NCBI GenBank assembly: GCA_001730095.1
Contig: MDLF01000074.1
Span: 372,001-436,000 of the forward strand
DNA from: Rhodobacteraceae bacterium (ex Bugula neritina AB1)
Lineage (GTDB): Bacteria > Pseudomonadota > Alphaproteobacteria > Rhodobacterales > Rhodobacteraceae
DNA length: 64,000 nucleotides
Reading direction: 5' to 3'
Part shown: in pieces, positions 38,407 to 46,467 of the stretch
How positions within the stretch are numbered: position 1 is the stretch's first letter
How the letters are laid out: each line of letters starts with the position of its first letter
Program-made: the position numbers and the translations under genes
The notes under the pieces: model-generated
Databases searched by the model: none
Told to the model about the DNA's origin: nothing
Seen by the model: the letters and a program-made list of their open reading frames with translations, nothing else

Positions 38407-38787
38407 ATGGGATTTACCCCAAAGGATTTTCTGGTCTGGGCCGAGTTGCCTGTCACCGATCTGGATGCAGCTATCCGCTTTTACAGCCAGGTGACCGGCG
38501 CCAATCTGAGCATCGACAACAGCGGCCCGAACCCGATTGCAATGTTCAAACCGGCAGATGAGGCCACCGGCATTGCCTTGCATCTTTATCAAGGCAAACC
38601 TGCCGGCGACGGCCGCGGCCCGACTTTGCATCTGATCGCTGAAGGTGAACTGGAAGATATCATGGCGCGTGTCGCAGATGCCGGAGGCAAGGTGATGTCT
38701 GAGACCATCCAGATCCCGCCCGGTCGGTTCTTCTATGCCTGCGATCCGGATGGAAACTCATTGAGCTTCTTCAAATTCAATGAGTGA
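38407..38787 (+). CDS. VOC-family (glyoxalase-like) protein
   Basis: 126-residue vicinal-oxygen-chelate fold protein. It has the beta-alpha-beta-beta-beta modules with WAELPVTDLDAAIRFYSQVTG at the start and FFYACDPDGNSLSFFKFNE at the end. Family members are metal enzymes or binding proteins; the metal ligands here are uncertain (possibly H74 in PTLHLIAEGE and an acidic residue near the C-terminus). GGAGGATGAG precedes the ATG. Single gene with a terminator-like hairpin after it. Confidence 0.88.
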   Translation: MGFTPKDFLVWAELPVTDLDAAIRFYSQVTGANLSIDNSGPNPIAMFKPADEATGIALHLYQGKPAGDGRGPTLHLIAEGELEDIMARVADAGGKVMSETIQIPPGRFFYACDPDGNSLSFFKFNE

Positions 38788-38793
38788 CCCAGA

Positions 38794-38869
38794 CAGGCCC
38801 CGTATGACCGGGGCCTGGAAAATCGGGGCCTGTGCGACAGGGGCCTGTGTGGTCGGGGCCTGTGTGGTC
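38794..38869. repeat. Terminator-like hairpin running into a 15-bp tandem repeat
   Basis: CAGGCCCC at 38794-38801 pairs with GGGGCCTG at 38810-38817 (8-nt loop). GGGGCCTG then recurs at 38825, 38840 and 38855, exactly 15 bp apart, giving four units; the last two are identical over all 15 bp. Lies between convergent genes. Confidence 0.75.
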
Positions 38870-38905
38870 GGCTTTCGGGCCGTCTGTTTTCAGGCCGTCT
38901 GACTG

Positions 38906-39898
38906 TCAGGCGTTGACGTCCACCACGACACGCCCCTTGACCTGCCCCTTGAGGATTTCCGCCCCCAGATGCGGCAGATCGCTCAGGGTGGCAGGCCGGA
39001 CCATCGCCTCCAGCTTGGCCATTGGCAAATCATTGGCGATCCGCTGCCAGGCGCGAACGCGATTGTCATAAGGCTGCATCACGGAATCGATGCCCAGCAG
39101 GTTCACACCGCGCAAAAGGAACGGGATCACGGTGGCAGGCAGCGCCGCGCCGCCCGCCAGTCCGACAGCGGCAACCGAGGCACCGTATTTCATCTGCCCC
39201 AGCACCCGCGCAAGCATGGCGCCACCAACAGCATCGACACATCCGGCCCAGGATTCGCTTTCCAGCGGGCGCTTGGTGGTTTCATTGATGTCTTCGCGGG
39301 CAACAATCTGGGTTGCCCCCAGGGACGTCAGATAGTCCGCAGTTTCCGGACGCCCGGTCACACCGGCAACCTCATACCCCAGATTGGCCAGGATCGCGGT
39401 GGCAACAGAGCCGACGCCACCCGCGGCCCCGGTCACCAGCACCGGGCCCTGACCGGGCTCCAGCCCGTGGTCCTCCAGTGCCATGACCGCCAGCATGGCC
39501 GTGAACCCCGCCGTGCCCACAGCCATTGCCTGGCGGCTGTCCAGCCCCTCCGGCAGCGGCACCAGCCAGTCGGCGCGCACATTGGCCTTCTGGGCATAAC
39601 CGCCCCAATGGGCCTCCCCCACACGCCAGCCTGTCAGCACCACCTTGTCGCCCGGACTGTAGCGCGCGTCGGAGGACGCCTCGACGGTGCCGGCCAGATC
39701 GATGCCCGGCACATGCGGATATTTGCGCACCAGCCCGCCGCCCGGCCCGATGCACAGACCGTCCTTGTAATTCACAGTGGAATATTCGACCGCAACGGTC
39801 ACCTCCCCCTCGGGCAGCTGATCCAGGCTGATCTGCTCCACCACCGCAGAGGTCTTGCCGCTGTCTTCGTCCTTGTTCACCACCAGTGCATTGAACAT
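38906..39898 (-). CDS. acuI: Acryloyl-CoA reductase, MDR superfamily
   Basis: NADPH-dependent reduction of acryloyl-CoA to propionyl-CoA, which detoxifies the DMSP breakdown product. 330 residues: STVNYKDGLCIGPGGGLVRKYPHVPGIDLAGTV is the AcuI/YhdH signature, with the Rossmann motif VLVTGAAGGVGSVATAIL and the NLLGIDSV region; no catalytic zinc cysteines, as expected. It lies downstream of dmdA, an arrangement also seen in Ruegeria pomeroyi, so both belong to DMSP catabolism. Confidence 0.93.
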   Translation of the reverse strand: MFNALVVNKDEDSGKTSAVVEQISLDQLPEGEVTVAVEYSTVNYKDGLCIGPGGGLVRKYPHVPGIDLAGTVEASSDARYSPGDKVVLTGWRVGEAHWGGYAQKANVRADWLVPLPEGLDSRQAMAVGTAGFTAMLAVMALEDHGLEPGQGPVLVTGAAGGVGSVATAILANLGYEVAGVTGRPETADYLTSLGATQIVAREDINETTKRPLESESWAGCVDAVGGAMLARVLGQMKYGASVAAVGLAGGAALPATVIPFLLRGVNLLGIDSVMQPYDNRVRAWQRIANDLPMAKLEAMVRPATLSDLPHLGAEILKGQVKGRVVVDVNA

Positions 39899-39930
39899 TG
39901 TGCCATCCTTTTCTGTACTGCGGCCCAGAT

Positions 39931-40002
39931 CCCATTTTCTTCTGGCCCCAAAAATCCCGGGGGAGCCGCGGCCTGCCGCGGCGGGGGCAGCGCCCCCTTC
40001 CG
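39931..40002 (-). repeat. Short interspersed intergenic repeat, copy 2
   Basis: Inside the dmdA-acuI gap. On the minus strand it reads GGGGGCGCTGCCCCC (hairpin), a GCCGCGGCAGGCCGCGGC segment, then CCCCCGGGATTTTTGGGGCC and AGAAGAAAATGGG; the end closely matches copy 1 at 7126-7172. Confidence 0.75.
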
Positions 40003-40013
40003 GTCACGTCCCA

Positions 40014-41108
40014 TCAGCGCCAGAATTTCTCCTGAACCGTTGCAGGCCGCAGGCCTGCCGGGGTCTCGGCTTCCAGCACGGTGCCGGGCGCCCAATGGGA
40101 GCGGTCCACCATGCCAATTGCCACATTCAGCCCGAACTCAGGCGAGAAGACAGCCGAGCCGATCTCACCAACCCGGCGCCCGTCTGCATAAAGCGGCCAG
40201 GCATCCAGGCACGGCGGGATCTCTGCGCCGATCACCAGCGGCCGGATCTGGCGGGCCGGTCCATTTGCCGCCTGTTCTGCCAGCGCTGCCTTGCCGATGT
40301 AATCCTCGGGCGAATTGCAGAACCGGCCCAATCCACATTCATACGGCGTATTTTCGCGGGTCATATCGTTGCCATAGCTCAGCAATCCGCTTTCAACGCG
40401 CTCAATCGCATTGGGGCAGCCTGCCCGCACATGCAGGTCTTCGCCCGCGGCAAACAGCGTCTCCCACAAGGGCATACCCAGCCCGGAACCTTCGACATAG
40501 ATCTCAAACCCGCCCTGCTTGGACCAGCCGGACCGGGCCACAACCAGATCCGCGCCCTGAAACTCCAGCCGTTTGTAGCGGAAAAAGCGGATGTCCCGGA
40601 CCGCGTCGCCAAAAACCCGGGCCATCAGCTCATCTGCCTTGGGCCCCTGCACCGCCAGCGGCGACACGTCGGGCTCCGTTATCTCCACATCAAACCCTTT
40701 GGCGATGGCAAGGCCCAGCACGAACTGCAGCAAATCACCATCCGCCAGCGACAGCCAGTAATGGTCCGCTGCCAGTTTCACCGCCACCGGATCGTTCAGC
40801 ATGCCGCCATTATGATCGGCAGTTGGCACATAGTAGCACTGATCATCAGCCATCCTGTCCATATCGCGCGGGCTGATCAGCTTCATCAGCCGCAGCGCAT
40901 CCGGTCCCTTGATGCTGACCTGGCGCTCGCAGGAAACATCCCAGACCTGCACATGCTGCTTCAGATGGGCACAGTCGTTTTCCACGCTGTCAAACACAGT
41001 GGCCAAAAGCATGTGATTATAAACCGTGTAGCCTTTGACACCGGCGGCTTCGACACCAGGGGTAAAGGGCGTGCGCCGAATGCGCCGGGAAGGGAAGATG
41101 CTTGCCAT
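40014..41108 (-). CDS. dmdA: Dimethylsulfoniopropionate demethylase
   Basis: Moves a methyl group from DMSP to tetrahydrofolate, giving methylmercaptopropionate. GcvT-fold protein of 364 residues, the usual DmdA length: RRIRRTPFTPGVEAAGVKGYTVYNHMLL start, VWDVSCERQVSIKGPDALRLM, and SGWSKQGGFEIYVEG further on; SWSKQGGFE-type motifs are typical of DmdA. The next gene downstream is acuI, and a GntR regulator diverges upstream. I prefer the ATG at 41108, with GGAG nine bases before it, over a TTG two codons upstream. Some GcvT-like paralogues look similar, but the acuI/GntR context supports DmdA. Confidence 0.9.
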   Translation of the reverse strand: MASIFPSRRIRRTPFTPGVEAAGVKGYTVYNHMLLATVFDSVENDCAHLKQHVQVWDVSCERQVSIKGPDALRLMKLISPRDMDRMADDQCYYVPTADHNGGMLNDPVAVKLAADHYWLSLADGDLLQFVLGLAIAKGFDVEITEPDVSPLAVQGPKADELMARVFGDAVRDIRFFRYKRLEFQGADLVVARSGWSKQGGFEIYVEGSGLGMPLWETLFAAGEDLHVRAGCPNAIERVESGLLSYGNDMTRENTPYECGLGRFCNSPEDYIGKAALAEQAANGPARQIRPLVIGAEIPPCLDAWPLYADGRRVGEIGSAVFSPEFGLNVAIGMVDRSHWAPGTVLEAETPAGLRPATVQEKFWR

Positions 41109-41225
41109 GCTCAAGTCTCCGTTTGAGCGTTTCAGTGATTTGGCTGCATACGGCAGAACAGCGGCCGCAAAGATCTGATTACAGCGGTTTCAGGCATTGC
41201 CCTCCTCCGACTCAGGTCTTAGATA

Positions 41226-41254
41226 TTAAATGTCAGACTTTTAAATGTCAGACA
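41226..41254. promoter_or_regulatory. Direct repeats, probable GntR operator between dmdA and its regulator
   Basis: TTAAATGTCAGAC occurs twice, at 41226-41238 and 41241-41253, 15 bp apart. The second ends in the palindrome TGTCAGACA (41246-41254), matching the t.GT...AC.a consensus of FadR/FCD-type GntR operators. It lies 118 bp from dmdA and 54 bp from the regulator. Confidence 0.6.
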
Positions 41255-41307
41255 AATGATTTCTTGCCGGCGGCGTTCCGGCGCAGTCACGTGACAGGAC
41301 CCCGGGT

Positions 41308-42036
41308 ATGAAAATTGACCCCAACAGCTCTGCCGACCTGTCGGTACAGATAGCCCAGGCCATCAAGGAAGCCATCATCTCTGGCAGATTGATCGTGGAT
41401 GAGAGGTTGCCGTCTGAAGTGGAGCTGTCGGACCACTTCCAAGTCTCCCGCCCGACCGTGCGCGAGGCGCTGAAGAGGCTGGCAGCGCAATCGCTGATCC
41501 GCACCCAGCGCGGAGCATCCGGAGGCGCCTTTGTAAACCGGTTGAGCTTTGAGGATGCCTATGCGCAGCAGGTCACAACGTCGACGCTTCTCCTGAGCAT
41601 GAACGCGGTGAGCTTTGATACGGCTTGCGAGGCGCGCTATGCACTGGAGCGTGCCTGCGCGCCGCTGTCGGCACAACGCCGCAGCGCCGATCATCTGGCA
41701 ACAATGCGGGCAGAGACGTTCCGCCAGGGGCAGCCGGGGCTGACAGATGAAGCGTTCTGCGCTTCTGATGTTGCCTTTCACCGGGCGCTGGTGGACGGGG
41801 CCGGCAACCCGGTCCTGTCTTATCAACTGGCAGGCGCGGTGGAGGCGATGCAGCCGCTGATGAACATGATCACCTTCACCGCCCGCGACCGCGCAGTGAT
41901 CACCGGCCTGCATTCAAGGATCGCTGATGACATCGAAGCCGGCGACGGCAGCGCAGCTGTTGCAGGCCTCCAGGACCTGGAGGATGAAACCCGCAAGCTG
42001 GCGGCCGACGTCTTTGCAGCACGGGCAAAGCGGTAA
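41308..42036 (+). CDS. GntR-family regulator, FadR/FCD subfamily
   Basis: 242 residues. Residues 10-75 form the winged helix (ERLPSEVELSDHFQVSRPTVREALKRLAAQSLIRTQRG), followed by an FCD effector domain (ARYALERACAPLSAQ, DVAFHRALVDGAGNPVL, HSRIADDIEAGD) with histidines placed as in metal/carboxylate-binding FCD proteins. Divergent from dmdA, as in other roseobacters, so it probably controls dmdA-acuI and itself. The inducer might be DMSP, acrylate or a downstream acid; this is inferred. Confidence 0.9.
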   Translation: MKIDPNSSADLSVQIAQAIKEAIISGRLIVDERLPSEVELSDHFQVSRPTVREALKRLAAQSLIRTQRGASGGAFVNRLSFEDAYAQQVTTSTLLLSMNAVSFDTACEARYALERACAPLSAQRRSADHLATMRAETFRQGQPGLTDEAFCASDVAFHRALVDGAGNPVLSYQLAGAVEAMQPLMNMITFTARDRAVITGLHSRIADDIEAGDGSAAVAGLQDLEDETRKLAADVFAARAKR

Positions 42037-42169
42037 AGGCTTGCCAGCCGCAAACCGGGCGCAAACCGTACTGTTCCGTAACAAGGCCCCACTGCGCAAG
42101 CTGGTATGGCAGCGCCCTTTTCCCTCCCGGAAAAACAGCCGGAATCCTCGCAAGATTTCGGTTTCCCCT

Positions 42170-42197
42170 TTGCAACCGGAATGAAGCGGATTATATA
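42170..42197 (+). promoter_or_regulatory. Promoter of the tmRNA gene
   Basis: TTGCAA (42170-42175) and TATATA (42192-42197) are 16 bp apart, a good sigma-70-like pair just before the acceptor piece. Transcription would begin near 42204. Confidence 0.55.
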
Positions 42198-42203
42198 GCC
42201 CCT

Positions 42204-42283
42204 GTTCCCTTGTGGAACTATGGACATAAACGCGCTCGTAATAAGCGGATCGGACCCGGGGGCGGTACCCGGCGTCTCCACCA
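42204..42283 (+). ncRNA. ssrA: tmRNA, acceptor piece (permuted two-piece gene)
   Basis: Upstream half of the permuted tmRNA. T arm: CCGGG, loop GGCGGTA, CCCGG at 42256-42272. Then the acceptor strand CGTCTCC, discriminator A and encoded CCA (42281-42283). CGTCTCC pairs with GGGGACG at the start of the coding piece. The 5' end is estimated from the promoter. The segment 42284-42305 between the pieces would be removed from the precursor. Confidence 0.85.
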
Positions 42284-42305
42284 AACCCGTTCATTTGGCG
42301 GCAAT

Positions 42306-42516
42306 GGGGACGAAATAGGATCGACGGACGTCTAAAGGGGTTAGCTTTGTCTCGGCTGTCTGCCACCGTTACCGGCGAAACTTGTACAATTGCAAATGAC
42401 AATCGTGCTCCGGCAATGGCTCTGGCTGCGTAAGCAGTTCGGGTCGCCGAAACTAAGTCCTTGTGCCTAGCAGCGTAAGGCGGGGTTCGCAGGTACCTGG
42501 CAACAGAAACCTGCAC
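42306..42516 (+). ncRNA. ssrA: tmRNA, coding piece with proteolysis tag
   Basis: Begins GGGGACG, which forms the acceptor stem, followed by the conserved AGGATCGACGG. The tag reading frame at 42392-42433 encodes ANDNRAPAMALAA and a TAA stop; with the alanine carried by tmRNA it gives A-ANDNRAPAMALAA on stalled proteins. A hairpin at 42489-42514 (GCAGGT/ACCTGC) marks the likely 3' end. The permuted two-piece form is standard for alphaproteobacteria. The 3' end is approximate. Confidence 0.93.
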
Positions 42517-42602
42517 TTTACCTTTTCGCTGACATTATGCTTGCTGGACGCAGCCGAACGGGTGCCCATCGTCAGCCAGGCACGGCCGCTCAAAGGGGAA
42601 AC

Positions 42603-43157
42603 ATGATGAAGACCACCGACACATCAAAAGCCTCTCCGGGCCAGTCACCTCCGGCAGGCAGTGCAGCTGAACCCGCTGCGTGCGTCGCCCCGTGTATGGC
42701 CGCCCCATTTGACCCGGACACCACTGCCGGAATGCCGCTGGCACATCTGCTGCATTTCATGTTCCAAGAGATCTGGTGCAGGGGCAACCTGGGGGCCGTA
42801 TCCAAGGTAATGACCGCAGAAACGATCGTCTCCGGAGCGGTGTCGGCGCTGGCCGGCCCGGATTGCGACTACGGCGAGGTGGTCGACACGCTGCGCAGCC
42901 TCGTGGGACCAATGAAAGTTCGCTTCACCCATGCAATGGAAACCCGCGACTGGGTATCCGTGCGCCTGCTGATAGACACCAGTAGTCCAAAGGGCGGAAC
43001 AGCCTTTCACATCACCGGGCAAATCATGGCAAGGGTGGAAAACGGCAAGATTGCCGAACTGCATTCCAATATGGATTACTTCCAACTGTTCGAACAGCTT
43101 GGCCAACTGCCGCCTGAGGCTTTGGCCATCTGCATGACCGGGGAACGGTTGGGATGA
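42603..43157 (+). CDS. SnoaL-like (NTF2-fold) protein
   Basis: 184 residues. About 40 disordered N-terminal residues are followed by an NTF2-like cone fold: FMFQEIWCRGNLGAVSKVM, VDTLRSLVGPMKVRFTHAM, FHITGQIMARVENGKIAELHSNMDYFQLFEQLGQLP resembles SnoaL-type polyketide cyclases and ester cyclases. Enzymatic function is not assigned. The ATG at 42603 has GGGG six bases upstream. It lies just after the tmRNA gene and seems to stand alone. Confidence 0.8.
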   Translation: MMKTTDTSKASPGQSPPAGSAAEPAACVAPCMAAPFDPDTTAGMPLAHLLHFMFQEIWCRGNLGAVSKVMTAETIVSGAVSALAGPDCDYGEVVDTLRSLVGPMKVRFTHAMETRDWVSVRLLIDTSSPKGGTAFHITGQIMARVENGKIAELHSNMDYFQLFEQLGQLPPEALAICMTGERLG

Positions 43158-43740
43158 CATCCGCCTTTCGATGCGTGACAGGTGCTGCGCAAACGCGCCT
43201 GTAAGGCGCCATGGGGAGAGACGCGAACGCCCCGCAAAGCGACAGCCCAAGGATCACATGTTGCCCCTGCCCGCAAGCGGCGGCCCCTGTGGGTGACCCG
43301 CCACAGGCCGAAAATTGACCGGATCGCGTGCCGCCGGCTGCTCCGCCGCTTGGTCGTTGCAAAAGCATGGCGCCTGTTTGCCTCCCCCTCGGACACTGCA
43401 AGCGTTGCTGAAGGGGGCGTTGCCACGCTGATTGACGTCGGGCCCCTGTTCTGGCCGCACCGCGGCGGGCATGGCATCTTTGGCATCATGCTGGATGACT
43501 TAAACCACAGAACAGCGGCGCTTGACAGTCTGGCCCGGGCCGTGCGAGGCGCCGACACAAACCGGCATGATCCGGCTGGCCAAGACAGCGGAGACGTCTC
43601 ACACTCCCGGTTGGTCTGTCGCGCCGGTTCAAGGATGACCATCAACGGCTTGAGGCAGGCATGACACCATATGACGCGCTTTACCGCTGGGACCATGATG
43701 GCCATGGCAGGTGCCACGACCAGTCTGCGGAGCGCACATC
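43158..43740. other. 580-bp stretch without a convincing gene
   Basis: Both strands have open frames (43182-43664 plus; 43076-43717 minus), but each is arginine- and serine-rich in the way of high-GC shadow frames, and I recognise no family. It may be a decayed gene or a leader of chrA. Confidence 0.4.
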
Positions 43741-45012
43741 ATGACCCCCCCGAACTGGACCGAGATGTTCCGTGTCTTCGGACGCATTGGCGTGCTGAGT
43801 TTCGGCGGCCCCGCCGCGCAAATTGCGGTTATGCACAAGGAACTGGTCGAGGATCGCCCCTGGCTGAGCGAGGAAAGTTTCCTGCGCGGCCTCTCCTTCT
43901 GCATGCTCCTGCCCGGGCCAGAGGCGATGCAGCTGGCGACCTATACCGGCTGGCGGATGCGTGGCACCGCTGGCGGGCTTCTGGCCGGCCTGCTGTTTGT
44001 GCTGCCTGGTGCCGCGGTGATTGCCGCGCTGGTCTGGCTTTATGCACAATACGGCACGTTGCCCGCAGTCCAGTCGGCCTTTCTCGGGGTGAAAGCAGCC
44101 GTGGTTGTCATCATCCTGCAAGCCCTGCGGCGGCTTGCAGGCAAGGCGTTGAAGCACCCGCTTGACTGGGGCCTGGCCGGCGGCGGATTTGCGGCGCTTT
44201 TCCTGCTGAACCTGCCGTTTCCGCTGGTGGTGCTGGCCGCGGCCTGCATTGGCCTGATGCGCAAGGATGCCAGTGCTGCCGCAGCGGCCCACAGCCCGGC
44301 TGTGCACAATGGCAGCACATTGCGCACAATCATGGTCTGGGGCGCCTTGTGGCTGCTGCCATTGATTGCCCTAAGCCTTTTTGGCGCAGCGTTCCTGGCA
44401 GACATTGGCTGGTTTTTCTCCAAGCTGGCAGTGGTGACCTTTGGCGGTGCCTATGCCGTTCTGGCGTATATCAGCCAGACCGTTGTCACTCAATTCGGCT
44501 GGATCAGCGCAGGCCAAATGATCGATGCGCTGGGTCTGGCGGAAACCACACCGGGGCCGCTGATTCTGGTCACCCAGTTCGTCGCCATGTTGTCTGGATT
44601 GCTGGAGGGCGGATTCGGGCTGTTCTTCGCAGCGGGCGCGGTGGCGCTTTGGGCCACTTTCATGCCCTGCTTCCTGTGGATCTTCGCCGCCGCGCCCTAT
44701 GTGGAGCGCATTGCAACACATCCGCGCCTCGGCATGGCGCTGAAAGCAGTCACCGCCACTGTCGCCGGTGTGATTTTGAACCTGTCGGTGTGGTTCCTGA
44801 TGCATGTGGCTTTTGCAGACACAAAGCTCTTCGAGGCTGGCCTCCTGCAGGTTCCCGCTCCGGTCTGGAGCAGCATGAACACACCGGCTGTGCTACTGGT
44901 TCTGCTGGCGCCGCTGGCTGCCTGGGCAGTGCGTGGTAATATGCTGTTCCTGCTGGCAGTGATGGCAGCGGCAGGTCTTGCTATAGCTGAATTCCCGTTT
45001 GCAATCAGCTGA
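43741..45012 (+). CDS. chrA: Chromate transporter, CHR family, two-domain
   Basis: 423-residue inner-membrane protein with both CHR halves. Half 1: SFGGPAAQIAVMH and LLPGPEAMQLATYTGW. Half 2: TFGGAYAVLAYI and ETTPGPLILVTQFVAM. About ten hydrophobic helices in all. Family members extrude chromate by proton antiport. GGAG lies eight bases before the ATG at 43741; a GTG at 43711 would add ten poorly conserved residues. No chrB regulator is adjacent. Confidence 0.9.
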   Translation: MTPPNWTEMFRVFGRIGVLSFGGPAAQIAVMHKELVEDRPWLSEESFLRGLSFCMLLPGPEAMQLATYTGWRMRGTAGGLLAGLLFVLPGAAVIAALVWLYAQYGTLPAVQSAFLGVKAAVVVIILQALRRLAGKALKHPLDWGLAGGGFAALFLLNLPFPLVVLAAACIGLMRKDASAAAAAHSPAVHNGSTLRTIMVWGALWLLPLIALSLFGAAFLADIGWFFSKLAVVTFGGAYAVLAYISQTVVTQFGWISAGQMIDALGLAETTPGPLILVTQFVAMLSGLLEGGFGLFFAAGAVALWATFMPCFLWIFAAAPYVERIATHPRLGMALKAVTATVAGVILNLSVWFLMHVAFADTKLFEAGLLQVPAPVWSSMNTPAVLLVLLAPLAAWAVRGNMLFLLAVMAAAGLAIAEFPFAIS

Positions 45013-45130
45013 CTGCGCCGCATCGCCTACCTGCCGAGACACAAAATTTTATTGCACTGTCATCAAGGCTGCTCTTTTGTTTCCAGCAGAATCTCCTATG
45101 CTGAATAGCAAATGAACAAAGGGTGACTGC

Positions 45131-45601
45131 ATGTCCCGTGAAATCGACTATGGCAACCTGATGCACTCAGCCATGCGCGGCCTGATCCGGACCGTGCTGC
45201 AGGACGTCTCCGATAATGGTTTGCCCGGCAACCATCACTTTTTCATCACCTTCGACACGGACCATCCCGACGTGGAAATTGCCGACTGGCTGTCAGACCG
45301 TTATCCCGGCGAAATGACCGTGGTCATGCAGCATTGGTTCGACAATCTGACCGTCGAAGAAGATGGGTTTGCCGTGACGCTGAACTTCGGCGATTCCCCT
45401 GAACCGCTTTATATCCCCTATGACGCCATCCGTACTTTCGTGGATCCCTCCGTGGAGTTCGGCCTGCGCTTTGAAAGCGCCGAGGAAGAAGCCGAAGGCT
45501 ATGCCCCGGAAACCGACGACGAAGAGGCGGAAAGCGAAGAAGCTCCCGCAGAGGCCAAAAAGGACGCGGATGTGGTGTCGCTGGACAGCTTCCGAAAGTA
45601 A
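45131..45601 (+). CDS. sspB: ClpXP adaptor, SspB family (alpha type)
   Basis: Tethers tmRNA-tagged substrates to ClpXP. 156 residues: the folded domain covers residues 1-115 (GLIRTVLQDVSDNGLPGNHHFFITFDTDHPDVEIADWLSDRYPGEMTVVMQHWFDNL, IPYDAIRTFVDPSVEFGLRF). An acidic low-complexity linker and the conserved C-terminal tip VVSLDSFRK, which binds ClpX, follow. The tmRNA gene is 2.6 kb upstream on the same strand. Confidence 0.92.
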   Translation: MSREIDYGNLMHSAMRGLIRTVLQDVSDNGLPGNHHFFITFDTDHPDVEIADWLSDRYPGEMTVVMQHWFDNLTVEEDGFAVTLNFGDSPEPLYIPYDAIRTFVDPSVEFGLRFESAEEEAEGYAPETDDEEAESEEAPAEAKKDADVVSLDSFRK

Positions 45602-45628
45602 TCCGCAATTTCACCTGAGATTGGCAGG

Positions 45629-45653
45629 GGCGGCCTGAACTGGCCGCCTTTTC
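45629..45653 (+). terminator. Terminator of sspB
   Basis: GGCGGCC / GGCCGCC 7-bp stem with a 6-nt loop, followed by TTTTCTTT; lies between convergent genes. Confidence 0.85.
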
Positions 45654-45700
45654 TTTGCCTGTTCAGGCCGCTGGCAAAGAGAGGCAAGGCCTGCCTTGCG

Positions 45701-46243
45701 CTATTGCCGGGCCAGAAACGTCTCCAGCCGGCGTTTCGGCTCGCCATTCAGACGCGAGATATAGACCAGATCAAGCCCGCCATCGGCCAATGTCCGGTCA
45801 TACTGCTGCATCTCGTAGTCGCCGTTGGGATGGATAAAAAGCGAAAACACGGTCAGCGTGCCGTTGGTGACCCGCCCCCAGACAAAGGGCTCGCCCTCCA
45901 TCGGGTTGAGCGGCACCGCATGACCGAACACATTGCGGGTCATCGCAGCCGCGAAAACACCGTTTCGCTCGCTCGGCACAAACTCGACCTCATAGCTCTT
46001 TGTTTTCTTACGGCCGTCATCTTTTTCCGTGGTCGCGGTCCAGCTCACAACAAAGCCCTCGCGGGTTTCCTGGATTTTCACGCTCATATCCCGGGGGTCG
46101 ATGTCGCCATCGGCTCTGACGATATCGACACTGCCGCGGTATTCGCCGGCAAAACGCGAAACATCGGCACGCGCCTGCAAGGGCAACATCAGCAAAGCGG
46201 CAGCCGCCAGCGCAGGCGCAATGGCCATTTGAAGATTACGCAT
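45701..46243 (-). CDS. Exported hypothetical protein
   Basis: About 180 residues with a signal peptide ending ARA before DVSRFAG. The mature part looks like a small beta-rich secreted domain: FAGEYRGSVDIV, FVVSWTATTEKDDGRKKTKSYEVEF, and a run to LDLVYISRLNGEPKRR. I recognise no catalytic motif. The frame extends upstream to 46360 but the signal peptide argues for the ATG at 46243, although its ribosome binding site is weak. Convergent with sspB and divergent from fumC. Confidence 0.75.
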   Translation of the reverse strand: MRNLQMAIAPALAAAALLMLPLQARADVSRFAGEYRGSVDIVRADGDIDPRDMSVKIQETREGFVVSWTATTEKDDGRKKTKSYEVEFVPSERNGVFAAAMTRNVFGHAVPLNPMEGEPFVWGRVTNGTLTVFSLFIHPNGDYEMQQYDRTLADGGLDLVYISRLNGEPKRRLETFLARQ

Positions 46244-46467
46244 GGCTTGCAAACGGATCAGCACGTTGATTTCCTTCCCGGATACTTTGTCCCCGTCCCG
46301 CAATGTAACAATAGCACATGAACAGACAATGGCCTCCACGCGATTGTGGCAAAACGGCACTATACCTGACCGTGCGATTGGCTATGCTGCGCGCGACTGG
46401 CTGATTGCGCCGCATTCACACACCGGCTAAACGGCATACAACCGCATACAACAGAGAGAGGCGACGG

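Noticed and set aside
43182-43664. Plus-strand open frame of 160 codons
   Set aside because: Composition is arginine-rich and low in structure, with no ribosome binding site and no recognisable family; kept only as part of a gene-poor region.
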